Source of the DNA: Parietaria judaica
Taxonomy: Eukaryota > Streptophyta > Magnoliopsida > Rosales > Urticaceae
Length of the DNA: 64,000 nt
Direction: 5' to 3'
NCBI GenBank assembly: GCA_954871525.1
Contig: OX940864.1
Location: 16,114,001-16,178,000, forward strand
Both the position numbers and the translations under genes were made by a program. How positions within the stretch are numbered: the stretch's first letter is position 1; the number at the start of each line of letters is the position of its first letter. Below are positions 25,280-38,115 of the stretch, one piece after another. The notes below the pieces were generated by a model, which was not told the DNA's origin, did no database searches, and saw only the letters and a program-made list of their open reading frames with translations.

Positions 25280-28200
25280 ATGTCTTCATCATCAGAGTCA
25301 CCAATCGACGGAGCTTTGGTTGCGCAGAAATCAGACTCCAGAGAAGGCACAGTTACACTCCATTACCCCATGCTCACGAAGAGCAATTACGCCGTGTGGG
25401 CGTTGAAGATGAGGGTGAATCTGCAGGCGCAGGGAGTATGGGAGGCCGTAGAGAACGGCGATGTCGAAGGGCGCAAGGAAAGAATGGCTCTAGCCGCAAT
25501 CTACCAAGCAGTTCCTGAAGATGTTCTTCTCATGCTCGCCGAGAAAGATTCAGCGAAGGAAGCATGGAAAACTCTTCAGACCATGCACATGGGCGCAGAT
25601 CGCGTCAAGGAGGCAAAGGTCCAGACCTTGAAGAGTGAGTTTGAGGTCATGAGGATGAGGGAGAGCGAATCAATTGATGATTTCGCTATGCGGCTCACGT
25701 CCATTGTGACCGGCATACGCTCGTTGGGAGACAAGGTGGAGGAGACCACCGTCGTCAAGAAGTTTCTCCGAACAGTGCCTCACAGGTACATGCAGATCGT
25801 GACATCGATCGAGCAGTTCGGCGATCTCAAGACCATGTCGGTCGAGGAGGTTGTTGGTCGTCTCAAGGCCCACGAAGAGAGACTTCGGGGTTACGGTGAC
25901 AAAGACGAGGAGAAGAACCTCCTGCTCACGCATGAAGAGTGGACGGCCAGACAGCGGAAAACCGGGGGAGCCGAGTTTTCTACAAGACCCTCAGGTCGGA
26001 ACAGCTTTGGTGGAGAAGTCCGAGGACGCGGACAAGGTCGTGGACGAGGTCGAGGTCGGGACATGCGAGGTCGCGGCAGTGGATCTACCCGTCAGGAAGG
26101 CACGACCAGGAGAGACAAGAGCACAGTGAAGTGCTACAATTGTCAGAAACTTGGGCACTTTGCATCTGAGTGCCGGAGCAGGAACCAGGGCGAAGAGGCG
26201 AATCTAGCAAGATTCCCAGACGACCAGCCGGCATTGTTGTTTGCCGAGCAGGAAACGCACCTGGACGAGCAGAATGGCGAGTGTGACGCCAAGGCCCGGG
26301 CAGAAGTGATCAGTGTGCCGATCAGCCCAGAGGCCGAGCAGACCTGTCCGGAGGAGACCAGCGAGAAGGTTTTCCTCATCGAGGATAAGGTTATTGCAAA
26401 CCTCCTCGTAGACGGCGAGAAGAAGGTCAGTACCGACATATGGTACTTAGACAACGGAGCTAGCAACCACATGACTGGGGACCGAGCTAAGTTTGAAGAG
26501 CTCGATGAGAAGATCACGGGCAGCGTGAAATTCGGCGACGGATCAGTCGTAGAGATCAGAGGCAGAGGGTCGATCCTGTTCGAGTGCAAGAATGGCGACC
26601 ATCGTCTGATGACCCAGGTGTATTTCATCCCGAAGTTGAAGAGCAACATCATCAGTCTAGGACAGATGACTGAGATCGGGAACACGGTGTTGCTACAAGG
26701 GTCCTACCTGAAGATGTGGACCAAGGAAGGAGAGCTGTTGATGAAGGTGGAGCGAACACCCAACAGACTCTACAAGATTCTCCTGAAGACGTGTCAGCCC
26801 GTCTGTCTCGTGGCATCGATGGCGGACCCGGCTTGGCTATGGCACGCACGGCTCGGACACGTGAATTTTCACGCGCTCAAGATGATGGGCGAGAAGAAGA
26901 TGGCCTTCGGGGTTCCCAAGATAGAACACCCCGACCAGCTATGTGAGTGCTGCATGATCGCGAAGCAGGCGAGGATACCGTTTCCGATCAAGGCCAAATT
27001 CCGAGCAGAGAGACCCCTACAGTTGGTGCATGCAGACCTATGTGGTCCAGTCACCCCAGCAACATTGGCAGGTAACAAGTACTTTCTTTTACTTGTTGAT
27101 GATTACAGTCGCTGGATGTGGGTTTATATGCTTAAGGAAAATAGCGGAGCCTTTGAGGTCTTCAAGAAATTCAAGAAGATCGTGGAGAATGGCTCGGTGC
27201 ACAGGTTAAAGGTCTTGCGTACAGACCGAGGAGGAGAATTCACTTCCCAGCAGTTCGGAGAGTTCTGCGACCAGGAAGGAATTCAGCGTCACCTGTCCGC
27301 ACCTCACACACCCCAACAAAATGGCGTGGTGGAAAGACGAAACCGGACTGTGATGAACACAGCGAGGAGCTTGCTCAAGAGCATGCAAGTTCCAGCCCGG
27401 TTTTGGGCAGAAGCAGTAAGACATGCGGTCTACCTGCTTAATCGTTTGCCGACCAAAGCGCTAGGAGAGCGTACCCCCTACCAGGCATGGAAAGGGAAGA
27501 AACCCCACTTAGAACATTTGAAAGTGTTCGGGTGCACCGCACACGTGAAGATTGCGGGGCCACATCTCAAGAAGTTGGATGCCAGGAGTCAGAAGATGGT
27601 GTACCTTGGCGTTGAAGAAGGAAGCAAGGCACACAGACTCTATGATCCACGACGCGGCAGACTCCAAGTGAGCAGAGATGCTGTGTTCGAAGAGGAGATG
27701 AAGTGGGATTGGCGCGGCGAGAAGGGAGAACCCGAGCAGAACTCAGTGGAGTTCATTGTCGAAGACGACCAGGATGTTGCCGAGCAAGAGAAGCCCGGAA
27801 CACCCAGCTCGGGAACAGTCTTGCCAGAAACGAGGGAACCCAGCCCGGGAGAGAGCACCCCGGATACACCCAGGACACCAAGTCCGAGCAGGACCAGCCC
27901 GTCCAGCTCGGGAGATTCCTCCATAAAAGACGGCCCAAGAGGATTCCGACCTCTAGCAGACGTCTACGATCAGACTCAAGAAGTGGAGATGAGCCTGGAG
28001 GAACTTTCTTTGTTGTGTGCAGAAGAACCAGCCAGCTTCCAGGAGGCAGCAGCCGAGCAGGAGTGGCAGGAAGCAATGAAGAAGGAGATGGAGTCCATTG
28101 AGAAGAACAGGACATGGGAGCTTACCGACCTGCCCAAAGGTCATAATCCCATCGGCCTGAAGTGGGTGTTTAAGCTGAAGAAGGACACTGAGGGGAATGT

Positions 28201-29881
28201 CCTTAAGCACAAGGCAAGGCTGGTAGCTAAAGGCTACGTGCAGAGGAAAGGCATAGACTTTGAAGAAGTCTTTGCTCCAGTAGCAAGACTGGACACGATC
28301 AGATTCATCCTAGCCCTAGCAGCTCATCGAGGTTGGGAAATTCACCATCTGGATGTCAAATCGGCATTCCTAAACGGTGACCTCGAAGAAGAAGTGTACG
28401 TCAAGCAACCAGAGGGGTTCGGCGTCACGGGCAAGGAGCAGAAGGTGTACAAGCTATCCAAGGCCTTATACGGGTTGAAACAAGCACCAAGAGCGTGGAA
28501 CATCCGCCTTGACAAGAGCTTGAAGAATCTTGGATTCACAAAGTGCTTGAGCGAGCAGGCAGTCTACACCAGGAGTACCGGGCAGGAAACTCTGATCGTG
28601 GGAGTGTATGTGGACGACCTGATCGTCACAGGATCCAGCGCAGGAGGCGTAGATGGGTTCAAGCAGCAGATGATGGCCGAATTCGAGATGAGTGACCTCG
28701 GATTACTTTCGTACTACCTCGGTCTAGAGGTGGAACAGAAGAAGGACTGCATTACGCTGAAGCAGTCGGCCTATGCGAAGAAGATCCTTAAACAGTTCGA
28801 GATGGCGGACTGTAACTCGAGCAAGTACCCTATGGAGGCGAAGCTGTAGCTCGGGAAGGATGCTGAAGGGAGAAGAGTGGATCCCACGGAGTACAGACGC
28901 GTGATCGGGTGCCTAAGGTATCTCACCCACACCCGACCAGACATTTCACACGCAGTCGGGATAGTCAGTCGATACATGGAGAAGCCCACGAGTGCACACC
29001 AGCAGGCGGTGAAGCACATCTTGCGTTACGTGAAGGGCACGACGGACTACGGGATCCAGTACAACCGAGGAAGTGGAGCAGAAGTACTAGTCGGCTTTAC
29101 GGACAGTGATCTGGCCGGTGATATCGATGACAGGAAGAGTACCGGAGGGATGGCGTTCTACCTCAACGGAAACCTGATCACCTGGCAGTCTCAAAAGCAG
29201 CAGACAGTAGCTCTATCCTCATGCGAAGCAGAGTTCATGGCGGCAACCGCAGCAGCATGTCAAGCTATGTGGTTGAAGGGGCTACTCAGAGAGATGACCG
29301 GATCCGAGCAGAGACCAGCTACTCTCTACGTGGACAACAAGTCTGCAATTGCGTTGATGAAGAATCCAGTGTTCCATGGACGGAGCAAACACATTGACAC
29401 GAAGTTTCACTACATTCGTGAGTGTGTGGAGAAGCGAGAGATCATCGTGGAGTTCGTCAACACGAGGGAGCAACGGGCAGACATTCTTACCAAGGCTCTA
29501 GGGAGAGTCAAGTTCGAGGAGATGAGAGAGCTGCTCGGAGTGAAGAGAGTGGAAGCAAGTCAAGCTTACGGGGGAGAATGTGAGCTTAAGCTTGACTTAG
29601 TCCGGGTGACGACCAGAACCCAGGACGGGCAGAAACACTTGCGAGGAGTCAGCCCGGGTACCGACCAGAACAGAAGACGGACAGCCGTTCAGCCCAGCTC
29701 GGGAGAACACAAGCAGAGTGTCCGGATAGAAGGCAAGCTCAGCCCGGAGCATACGAGCAGGTCAGCTCAGGGACAGAGAAACTGTCCGGGCAGGAAAAGG
29801 AAACTCTACCCAGAAAGGAAGACGCGTAGCTTGAGGAGCAAGCAAATCAAGTCAAAGATTTGGCGAGATTATTTAGGGTAG
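25280..29881 (+). pseudogene. Copia gag-pol polyprotein with one internal stop
   Basis: One frame of 1,533 codons encodes the whole polyprotein. ATG 25280 (MSSSSES) is the first ATG after the primer site. Domains: gag (about residues 30-190), zinc knuckle [14 protein letters not shown] (285), protease [14 protein letters not shown] (390, Asn where Ser is usual), GAG-pre-integrase [10 protein letters not shown] (520), integrase catalytic residues in VHADLCGP (585), RTDRGGEF (649) and QQNGVVERR (684), RT from [10 protein letters not shown] (940) to YVDD (1110), and RNase H with TDSDLAGD (1273), SSCEAEF (1313) and YVDNKSAI (1351). A TAG at 28847-28849 falls between RT and RNase H; the related copy has CAG at that codon. 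The frame then stays open through RNase H and ends at 29881 inside the 3' LTR. It would form virus-like particles and copy the element if complete. Confidence 0.95.
29569..29578 (+). promoter_or_regulatory. Polypurine tract
   Basis: A GGGGGAGAA run directly precedes the 3' LTR. It is the expected primer for plus-strand DNA synthesis. Confidence 0.85.
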
Positions 29882-30139
29882 TTTCCTGATTTTGTGCGAT
29901 TCTGTTAGCTAGGGTTTCCGTCTACAAGAGGCTATATAAACCTAGCATGTACACATTGTAAAGTGTCGATTGTATAGTTGCTGAGTCCATTAGAATTTTT
30001 GAGTTTATCTCCTTGTCTTTAGCCTTCGATTATTAATCAAGAGAATTTCTTCTCCCAAAAGTTTGTGTCCTTTATTTTCTGTTCGATTTCTTTTGGTGTT
30101 ATTCGTGTTCTTTGCAGATCCGTGAATTGGGATCCAACA
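29579..30139 (+). repeat. 3' LTR of the young copia element
   Basis: 561 bp from TGTGAGC to CCAACA, with the same length and sequence as the 5' LTR apart from one base seen by eye. It is followed by the CATGT target duplication. Confidence 0.97.
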
Positions 30140-30286
30140 CATGTAGCATCAAACGAGTCAAACTCGAACACAAGCAGAATTCTGATTTGTTCTAATTCAG
30201 TGACTCACATAATTACCTTTTTATTTTTTTTATTTTTATGATAATATAAAAATATAAAGTAATCCTTAGTTTTTTCATTTATTTTA

Positions 30287-31373
30287 GGGTTAATGGCGGC
30301 AAAAAGACCTAACTTTTGATCAAATGCTCTGATGTGTATACAACGTCCGTAAATGGCGGCAAAAGTACCCAAACTCGGCATTTGGGAGTTGACCAAGAAA
30401 ATCAGTCCATGTGGCTGCTAGCCTTTGCCACGTGGCATGCCACGTAATTATTATTTTTAAATAATTTAAAAAATATTATTTTTAATCTTTTTTTAATTTT
30501 TTTTAAATAATTTTTTTTTCAATAATAACCAATAATTAATAATTAATAACCAATAATGAATATTTAAATTGGTTATTATTATTAAATATAATTATTCATT
30601 TTAGAAAAGTAGGTCAAACGAAATAAATAAAGAAAAAAATCACCGTTCACGGTTCACTCAAGCTCCGCCTCCGATCCGGTTCACGGGTGGAACGAAATCG
30701 CTTAATATGTTTAATAATAATAATCAATGATAATCATATGATTATTTAATGACAATTTAAAAAAAAGAATAATATATAAAAAAAACATATTAAAAAATTA
30801 TTATTATAAAGTGCAAACACAAAAAAAAGATCATGCAAACAAATAAAAATAATTTTTTGTTAAATATAAATATGACTACTATTTTTTTTTTTTGAATAAG
30901 TGGTGTGTATTTAATTATGTCTTGACTTTTTAAGCAATATGTATGTGTTTATTGGTTATTATTATTAAACATATTAAACAATTTTATTTGACGCGTGTAC
31001 CGGATCGGAAGCGGAGTTCAAGTGAACCGTGAACGGTGATTTTTATTTCGTTGTACCGACTTCATTAAAAATAAATAATTATATTCAATAATGAATATTT
31101 AAATTTATATATTCATTATTTGTTATTATTAAAAAAAATTATTAAAAATAAAAATAATTTTTTTACTAAAAATTATTAAAAATAATAATAATAATTACGT
31201 GGCAGCCAAGTGCCATGTGACATGCCACGTGGCAAAGGCTAACAGCCACATGGACTAATTTTCTCGGTCAACTCCCAAATGCCGAGTTTGGATACTTTTG
31301 CCATCATTTACGGAGATTGTATACACAGCAGAGCATTTGAACAAAATTTGGGTATTTTTACCGTAATTAACCC
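30287..31373. mobile_element. Mutator-like fold-back MITE
   Basis: 1,087 bp running from GGGTTAATGGCGGC to TACCGTAATTAACCC, with perfect 9-bp target duplications TTTATTTTA at 30278-30286 and 31374-31382. Nine-base duplications point to the Mutator superfamily. The two halves are inverted copies over most of the element: ATTTGGGAGTTGACC, GCCTTTGCCACGTGGCATG and ACCGTTCACGGTTCACT all recur inverted on the other side. There is no coding capacity. It sits between the copia and hAT elements. Confidence 0.9.
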
Positions 31374-31382
31374 TTTATTTTA

Positions 31383-31966
31383 ATCATGCTGTTTATTAGG
31401 TAAGCCAAGCGACCAGTCAAAATATTATAAAAATACTTATCAGTCAGTCTTCGAGATCGCGACTACAAAATCAATCTAGTTATTCCACGTGCAGTCTGTA
31501 CATAAAAATATATCGCCAGTCACCTGTTTTAGACGTGACTATTTGTTCCAAAAATAACAGAAATAATAGTTGTTATATCATATATATATATATATATGTC
31601 ATAATCTCTAATTAAAAATTGTGTAACTATAGTATAACTAGTTAATTTAATTAAAAAATAGTGTAATAATTATATTAAGAACATTATAATTGTATAAATT
31701 ATTTAGTATTTTATAAATAAATCTATTGACATTGTTTATGAAATGTCCGTTGATTTTCTAGATAAATCTATTGACATTATAATAGTACGGATTCTTTACG
31801 GAAATAAATTTTAATCCTTTTCTTACGTTAATTGACGACTAAAGGCTAAATCCACGTATCCATCGTTAAAGAAGAGTCATTTCTTCTACTTATATAACAG
31901 ATTGGTTAAATTCGCATATACATTATAAAAGAATGGTCTATTTGCTAATTCTGCAACAATTGATGA
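31383..31966. other. Spacer between MITE and hAT
   Basis: AT-rich DNA with a (TA)n run near 31580-31599. No gene or transposon end seen. The first copy of the hAT target duplication is at 31959-31966. Confidence 0.6.
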
Positions 31967-34900
31967 CAGGGGCGGATCTAAGCCCAGCCCAAAGGGGGCT
32001 ATAGTCCCCTCAGCACTTTTGAAAAAACCATTAGAGGAGTAGGCCCAATATTAATTAGCCCCTCAAAAAAAAAATATTTCAGCCCCCATATAAGGCCAGA
32101 TGTAAAATAGCCCAAGACCCAAGTCCAATGCTTCAGCCCAAAGGCTAAAACGTATCATCCTCTTCCACCAAGGGACCCACACACGGGGTCTCCCTCATGA
32201 GAACCATCTCACGCTTCAGCCCCAGCTCGACTTCGATCGCTCTCTGCCCCCGCGCAGCGACGCTCCGCCATCGCTCTGACCTCCGCTCCGCCCTCGCGCT
32301 CTGCCCTCGCGCTCCGCCCTCCGCTCCTCCCTCGCGCTCCGCCCTTGCGCTCTGACCTGTGCTCTGTACTACTCGCGCTCTGACTTCGCTCGCTGCTCAC
32401 TCTTGCCCGACGCGGTGACGCCGGTTTCATCCCGTCGTCTGTATTTCATATAAGCTCTCCTCTCTCGACTCTCAAGCTTGTCTCTGGACTCAGAGCTAGG
32501 TAGTTTTATATTTTAAACCCCTAAGAATTTTAGGCTAATCTGCCCTTTATTCAAGTAGTTTTTTCTTTGTTTGGCAAGCTGCTGTAAGTTTTCGTATATA
32601 TAAATAAATAGCATATATAAATTTGTGAATTTGTGTGGGTATTGGGCAAGTATTATTCTTCACATATTAACATATCTCACTGAGTGTGTTTGTTCTTGTA
32701 TAGTTGTATATTAAATTTTAAAATATTGGCGCAAGTATTAATGTATTATCTTCGCATTTGTTCACTTTTTGTGTGTTTATAAATTATAATGACAGATTTT
32801 ATTTGACACAGAAATACAGAATCATTTGCCGAAGCTCGGACCACTGACACTGCATTAACTTAAATTACGGTTCGACACTTCGACTACTGATTAATATTCT
32901 AATTCAAGTATTTTTTTTTTTGAATTATTAGTTGTGGAATTTGAACTGAATTTATAATTTTATGGTTCTCAGATGAAAACAATCGACGGATTCTTTAAGA
33001 GAAAGAATGTAGAGAAAAGAGATTGTGCTTCTAACGACGAAGACGTAATTCCTAAAGTACAAAAAATTGAAGAAGAGTTTGATATCAACAAAATACAACG
33101 TGATCCGGGAGAACGGCAACAAATATCGAAGTATCCACCTCACATACGAGATGAAGTTCGGAGAGCTTATATGAAATTAGGCCCGTTTCAACCCAAAGGC
33201 CCATATCGAAAAATTAAGAGCGGAAAACAGTCAAGAAAATTTCAAGAATCATGGTTCAAGTTATTTCCATCGTGGTTGGAATATTCCCCTGAAAAAAATG
33301 CAGTGTTTTGTCTGCCGTGTTTCTTATTCCGAAAAGATAATGCACCTTCTGCAACCAATGTGTTCACAGTTACAGGATTTGACACGTGGAAAAAGGTAAG
33401 AAACGGAGCTAAATGTGCATTCTTGACACATATTGGAAAAGATGCAAATTCAACTCATAATAAAGCCGAGAAAGCTTGGAAAGATCTTTTGGACCAATCA
33501 TGTCATATCGCAAATAATTTTGAAAAATTTATGACACAAAATATCAAGGACAATCGAATTCGTTTGAAAACTACAATCGATGTCGTTCGTTGGCTTACGA
33601 AGCAAGGATTTGCTCTTAGGGGCCATGACGAGTCCGAGGCATCTTTGAATCGTGGAAATTTCTTGGAATTAAGAAGCTTGATCGCTAGCTATAATCCTCA
33701 AGTTGATGAAGTTTTGAAGAAATCTCCGGGCAATGCGGTATATTACTCACCAAATGTTCAAAAAGAAATCCTACAAGTCGTGGGCAATAAAGTGAAGAAA
33801 AGTATTCGCGAAGAAATTGGTGATGCGAAGTATTGCTTATTGGTTGACAAAGCTCGGGATATTTCTAAAAAGGAGCAAATGTCTATTGTTTTGAGATACG
33901 TGGATAGAGATGGCTTCGTGCAGGAGCGCTTTTTTGGATTGGTTCATATTAGAGATACAAAGGCTTTGACTTTGAGAGATAATATACTTGAGCTACTTTC
34001 TCGGCACAATCTCGACGTTATGTCTATCCGAGGGCAAGGATATGATGGTGCAAGTAACATGCGTGGGGAATTCAAGGGGTTACAAGCTTTAATATCTCAA
34101 GAGTGTCCGCAAGCTTATTTTGTCCATTGTTTCGCTCACCGTTTGCAATTGGCACTAGTTTCCGCATCACATGGCGTTAATCATGTCAACCGTTTCTTCA
34201 TCAACTTAGGTCAGATTATCAACGTTGTTGGTGGATCATGTAAGAGAAGTGACCAATTGAAGGCTGCTCATGTCTCAAATGTTGAGTTTTTACTTGATAT
34301 CGGGGAGCTTGAAAGTGGAAGTGGCCAAAATCAAATTGGTTCTCTACAACGAGCTGGCGATACTCGATGGAGTTCTCATTTAAAATCGATTTCAAGCTTG
34401 CTCAACATGTATAGTGCAACTTGTGAAGTCTTAATGGTTCTTATTGAAGAAGGAGATGGCCAAGCCGAAATAGCTCACGAGAGCTTGACTTCGATTGAGT
34501 TCGTCTTTATTATGCATATCATGTTGAGAATTTTAGAGATTTCTGATACCTTATGTCAAGCTCTCCAACTTCAATCTCAAGACATTTTAAATGCGATGGC
34601 ACTTGTTTCGCGAACAAAAGAGGTTCTTCAAGCCCTGAGAGATGATGGGTGGGAAAAATTAGTGCATGATGTGAGACTTTTTTGTGAAAAGGTCTCATTG
34701 GAATTTCCGGATCTCACAGCTTTTCATAAGCCTAGAAGAGGAAAACCTCGCCATCAACAAGAAAAGACTACAGAGGAGCGTTACTACAAAGCAGGTATTT
34801 TATAAAGAAAAATTGATAGTTACATAAACATAAGTATATATAGGATTTTTAGTAAATATATTATGGTTGCATATATAGGATTGTCCAACGATGCATGCTT

Positions 34901-35814
34901 TCACACAAGTATTTTCTTTGTTATCTCTGCCAGGTATTTTCTTTGTAGCGATTGATACTCAATTGCACGAGCTTAACTACAGATTCAATGATAGTGCGAC
35001 TGAATTGATGATTTTGAGTTCTGCTTTAGACCCGAGAGAGATGCGTCTATCATTTAGAGTTGATGATATTTGCAAATTGGTTCATAAATTCTATCCTTCC
35101 GACTTTATTGAATATGAATTGGTACAACTACGCCCACAAGTAGTCCAATTTGCTCAAGTTCTTAAACATTCAGAATTTCATGAATTGGAAACTCTTTCTG
35201 ATCTATCTCAATGGATGGCAAAGACTAGATGGTCAAAGACATGCCCTCTTGTATATAGAGTGATCACTCTTGTTCTCACACTTCCGGTTTCTACTGCTAC
35301 AACAGAGCGTTCTTTTTCTGCTATGAACATTGTGAAGAATACACGTCGAAACAGGATGGAAGATGACTTTTTGTCTGATAGTTTGCTTCTCTACATTGAG
35401 AAAGAATTAGCGTTGCAAATAAGTACTGATTCTGTTATTGACGATTTTCGCAATATGAAAGAAAGGCGCTCTCAGTTTTGATTAGGTATGTGTTTTAACT
35501 TCTAACTTCATATTCAATATATTTTTTGGGCATTTGATTGCTTTAATAATTTGATGTTTATTGTTATTGTCCAGAACTTGGTTTTGATCATGCGAATTGG
35601 GCTTTTTGGACAAAGAAATAGAATCTGACGGGCAGTGAAGACAAAATCCAATATATTTTGTAACTATTACCGTTGAATTGTCCGGTATATTTTGTAACTA
35701 TTACCGTCAAGTAATCCGATATATTTTGTTACTGTTTCTGTTGAATTATTTGGTATATATTTAATCAAAAAAATTTATAGCCCCCACCAAAATGATTTTC
35801 TGGATCCGCCACTG
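31967..35814 (+). mobile_element. Complete hAT DNA transposon
   Basis: 3,848 bp with terminal inverted repeats (CAGGGGCGGATCTA left; the right end reads CAGTGGCGGATCCA on the minus strand) and perfect 8-bp target duplications ATTGATGA at 31959-31966 and 35815-35822, the size expected for hAT. It encodes a two-exon transposase with no disabling mutation seen. The left subterminal part includes a GC-rich region of CGCTCTGCC/CTCCGCC repeats (32210-32420), probably leader sequence. Confidence 0.96.
32973..35481 (+). CDS. hAT transposase (TTF zinc finger, hATC domain)
   Basis: This enzyme would cut and paste the surrounding element. Exon 1 is 32973-34794 and exon 2 is 34934-35481. The 139-bp intron has a GT donor after AAAGCAG and a CCAG acceptor; joining gives 789 residues, a normal length for this hAT clade (ZMYM1-like proteins in plants). 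Start MKTIDGFFKRK is typical. Domains: TTF-type zinc finger around WFKLFPSWLEYS and VFCLPCFLF (95-120), RNase H-like catalytic core with LLVDKARDIS (Asp about 290) and GYDGASNMRGEF (Asp about 358), and the C-terminal hAT dimerisation region with LPVSTATTERSFSAMNIVK (about 725-745). The usual DE(S/A)RDIS motif reads DKARDIS, so Glu is replaced by Lys next to the first Asp. Otherwise it looks intact. Confidence 0.93.
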
Positions 35815-35822
35815 ATTGATGA

Positions 35823-36383
35823 GCTAAATCCACACACTTAACATAGGGGTCTTTTAAACTAGTTCTGCAATGGAAAATTAAAATATGTACATCCCTCGTA
35901 AAGTAAGGACCAATACCGCAATAACTCTAAGTACATACTATATAATATTTAAAGCATGGAAGTGTTTCTCCCAAGGTTCGAATTTTCAACGATTATCCTC
36001 GATAATCGTCGATTATCCGTCTTGCCGGTAGTCATCGGCAAATATTCCATACCAATCGATTATCTGTAAAAACAGTGTAAAAATAATAAAAAAATTAGGT
36101 ACTTTCGAGAAAAAAAAAATTGCACTTTTCAGCAATTTTCGGTGAAAGAACCTTCAATGACATGTTTTATTTATATTTATTTGACTATATGACATGATTT
36201 TATTTGAGTATTTATATATGTGAGAGTGAGACTATATTTTATTTACATATGTAAACTTAATAACTATATTATTAAAACAATTTTAGTGGGTTTTCATCGA
36301 TAATCCTCGATAAGTGTCGATAATCCATCGATAATCCTCGATAAGTGTCGGTAACGATAAGCTACAGGTTTATTAGTTTTCCA
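35823..36383. other. Repeat-rich spacer with CGATAATC motifs
   Basis: Two clusters (35990-36075 and 36295-36360) of CGATAATCCTCGATAAGTGT-like units, which continue on the far side of the minus-strand copia element (43274-43320). The copia therefore inserted into this repeat. No gene seen. Confidence 0.6.
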
Positions 36384-36620
36384 TGTTGGTTCCAATTCTT
36401 TGGATCTGCCAAGAGAAAAGCACGAAGAAGAACAAAGAAATAGAAAAGAAAGCTGAGAGAAAAAGCTTCTCTGATTAATGTCGAATGCCAAAAAATTACA
36501 AAGGAAAAGTTACAAGATAAAGGACTAATATTAGTACTTACAGGGGACCAGAAAACGAAACCCTAGCTAAACTTCCTAAAATAGACTCAATAAAATCTTT
36601 ACAATTTACATTTGAATCCT
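36384..36620 (-). repeat. 3' LTR of the decayed copia (truncated)
   Basis: Matches the promoter-distal end of the 5' LTR at 42753-43273 for about 237 bp, then jumps at GAATCCT straight into RNase H coding sequence. A deletion removed the rest of the LTR and the end of pol. Confidence 0.85.
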
Positions 36621-37314
36621 CGCGTGTCTATGTGTTTGCTCCGACCATGAAACATTGGGTTCTTCATCAGTGCTATTGCGGACTTGTTGTCTACGTAGAG
36701 AGTAACTGGCTTCTACTCGGCTCCAGTCACTTCACTCATCATCCTCTTCAACCAAATAGCTTGACACGTTGTTGCGGTTGCTACCATGAACTCCGCTTCA
36801 CACGAGGATAGATCTACTGTCTTCTGCTTCTGAGATTGCCAGGTGATCATGTTCCCGTTAAGGTAGAACTTCTTCCTTGAGGTCACCATTTAAGAATGCC
36901 AATTTGACATCCATGAGGTGAATCTCCCAACCTCGATAAGCTGCTAGGGCTATGATGAGTCTGATCGTGTCCAGCCTCGCCACGGGAGCAAAAACTTCTT
37001 CGAAGTCTTCTCCTTGCCTCTGCATGTAGCCTTGCCTTGTGCTTTAGGACATTCCCCTCGGTGTCCTTCTTGAGTTTGTAGACCCACTTCAAGCCAATAG
37101 GCTTCTGACCTTTGGACAGGTCGGTGAGCTCGCACGTCTTGTTCTTCTCTATGGACTCCAGCTCATTCTCCATTGCCTTCTGCCATTCCTGGTCGCTTGT
37201 TGCCTCTTGGTAGTTGGTCGGCTCCTCGGCGCATAACAAGGACAATTCTTCTAGGTTCATCTCCACTTCCCGAGCCTCTTCGTAGACTTCTCCTAGGGGA
37301 CGGAATCCTCTTGG

Positions 37315-38083
37315 TGTTGGAAATCACGTCTCAGATTCCGTGTAAATTATCACGAATTATACCTCCGAACCGTCCGGGTAACATTTAAAAAATTATTTTA
37401 AAGCGGAAAAACTTGTTATCCGTACAACGGTCCGGATATCGGATAATAACCATATAACAAGATCTGATAAATATTATGTAATTTAATATTCATAAATCAT
37501 TATTAATAATCTAGTCATAATAGGAAATAAATAGAGAGCAGTAAATGGTTGCATTTATTAACCCAATGCATAAGGCCGTACCTCTAATGACGACTTCCGG
37601 CTGCGCGTCTGAATCGGGCAGGGCTCCGCCGGTGCTGCGGGAAACTCCCGTGATCTTCCGGGATATTCTCCTGGAATCCTCGTACCGAAGCGTGGGCTTC
37701 GCCGGCAGGACTCCGTCGTAAAATTTTAACTGATGGTTCTTTTTAAGCTTCCAGAGAACTAAGTCTCTTAAGCCGAACCAGAAAGAGAGATCAGAGAGAA
37801 AATTCGCAGACCCTGAAGGAGAGGGACAGTTCGGGGAAAGGTGTGAAAATGTGTAGAATGAGCCTCCTATTTATAGGCTCAAACCGTAACCGAATTAGAG
37901 AAATTCCCTCCCTAATTTTCGAATTTCATATATTAAATATAATTAATTATCTCAATCCAATGGTCCAGATTTAATCTTATCTAAATCCAATGGATATAAT
38001 TAATTAGGGATTTAATTAAATAAGAAAGATTTGGATAAAATCAAAAATCCAATCTTATCTTCTTATCTTTATAAAATTTGAAT

Positions 38084-38115
<32 letters not shown>

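Larger units (their letters stand above)
24691..30139 (+). mobile_element. Complete young Ty1/copia retrotransposon
   Basis: A full-length 5,449-bp element with two 561-bp LTRs (24691-25251 and 29579-30139), a tRNA-Met-type primer binding site, one gag-pol frame, a polypurine tract and perfect CATGT target duplications (24686-24690, 30140-30144). By eye the LTRs differ at a single base (G near 24880 against A near 29769), which indicates a very recent insertion. The domain order protease, integrase, RT, RNase H defines the copia superfamily. A nonsense codon at 28847 makes this copy probably non-autonomous. Confidence 0.97.

Noticed and set aside
25576..28539. Minus-strand frames inside the copia gag-pol
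   Set aside because: They are antisense shadows of a GC-rich coding region; the same shadows recur in the second copia copy.
32209..32430. A 73-codon Arg/Ala/Glu-rich minus-strand frame
   Set aside because: Comes from the GC-rich repeat in the hAT leader region and is antisense to the transposase.
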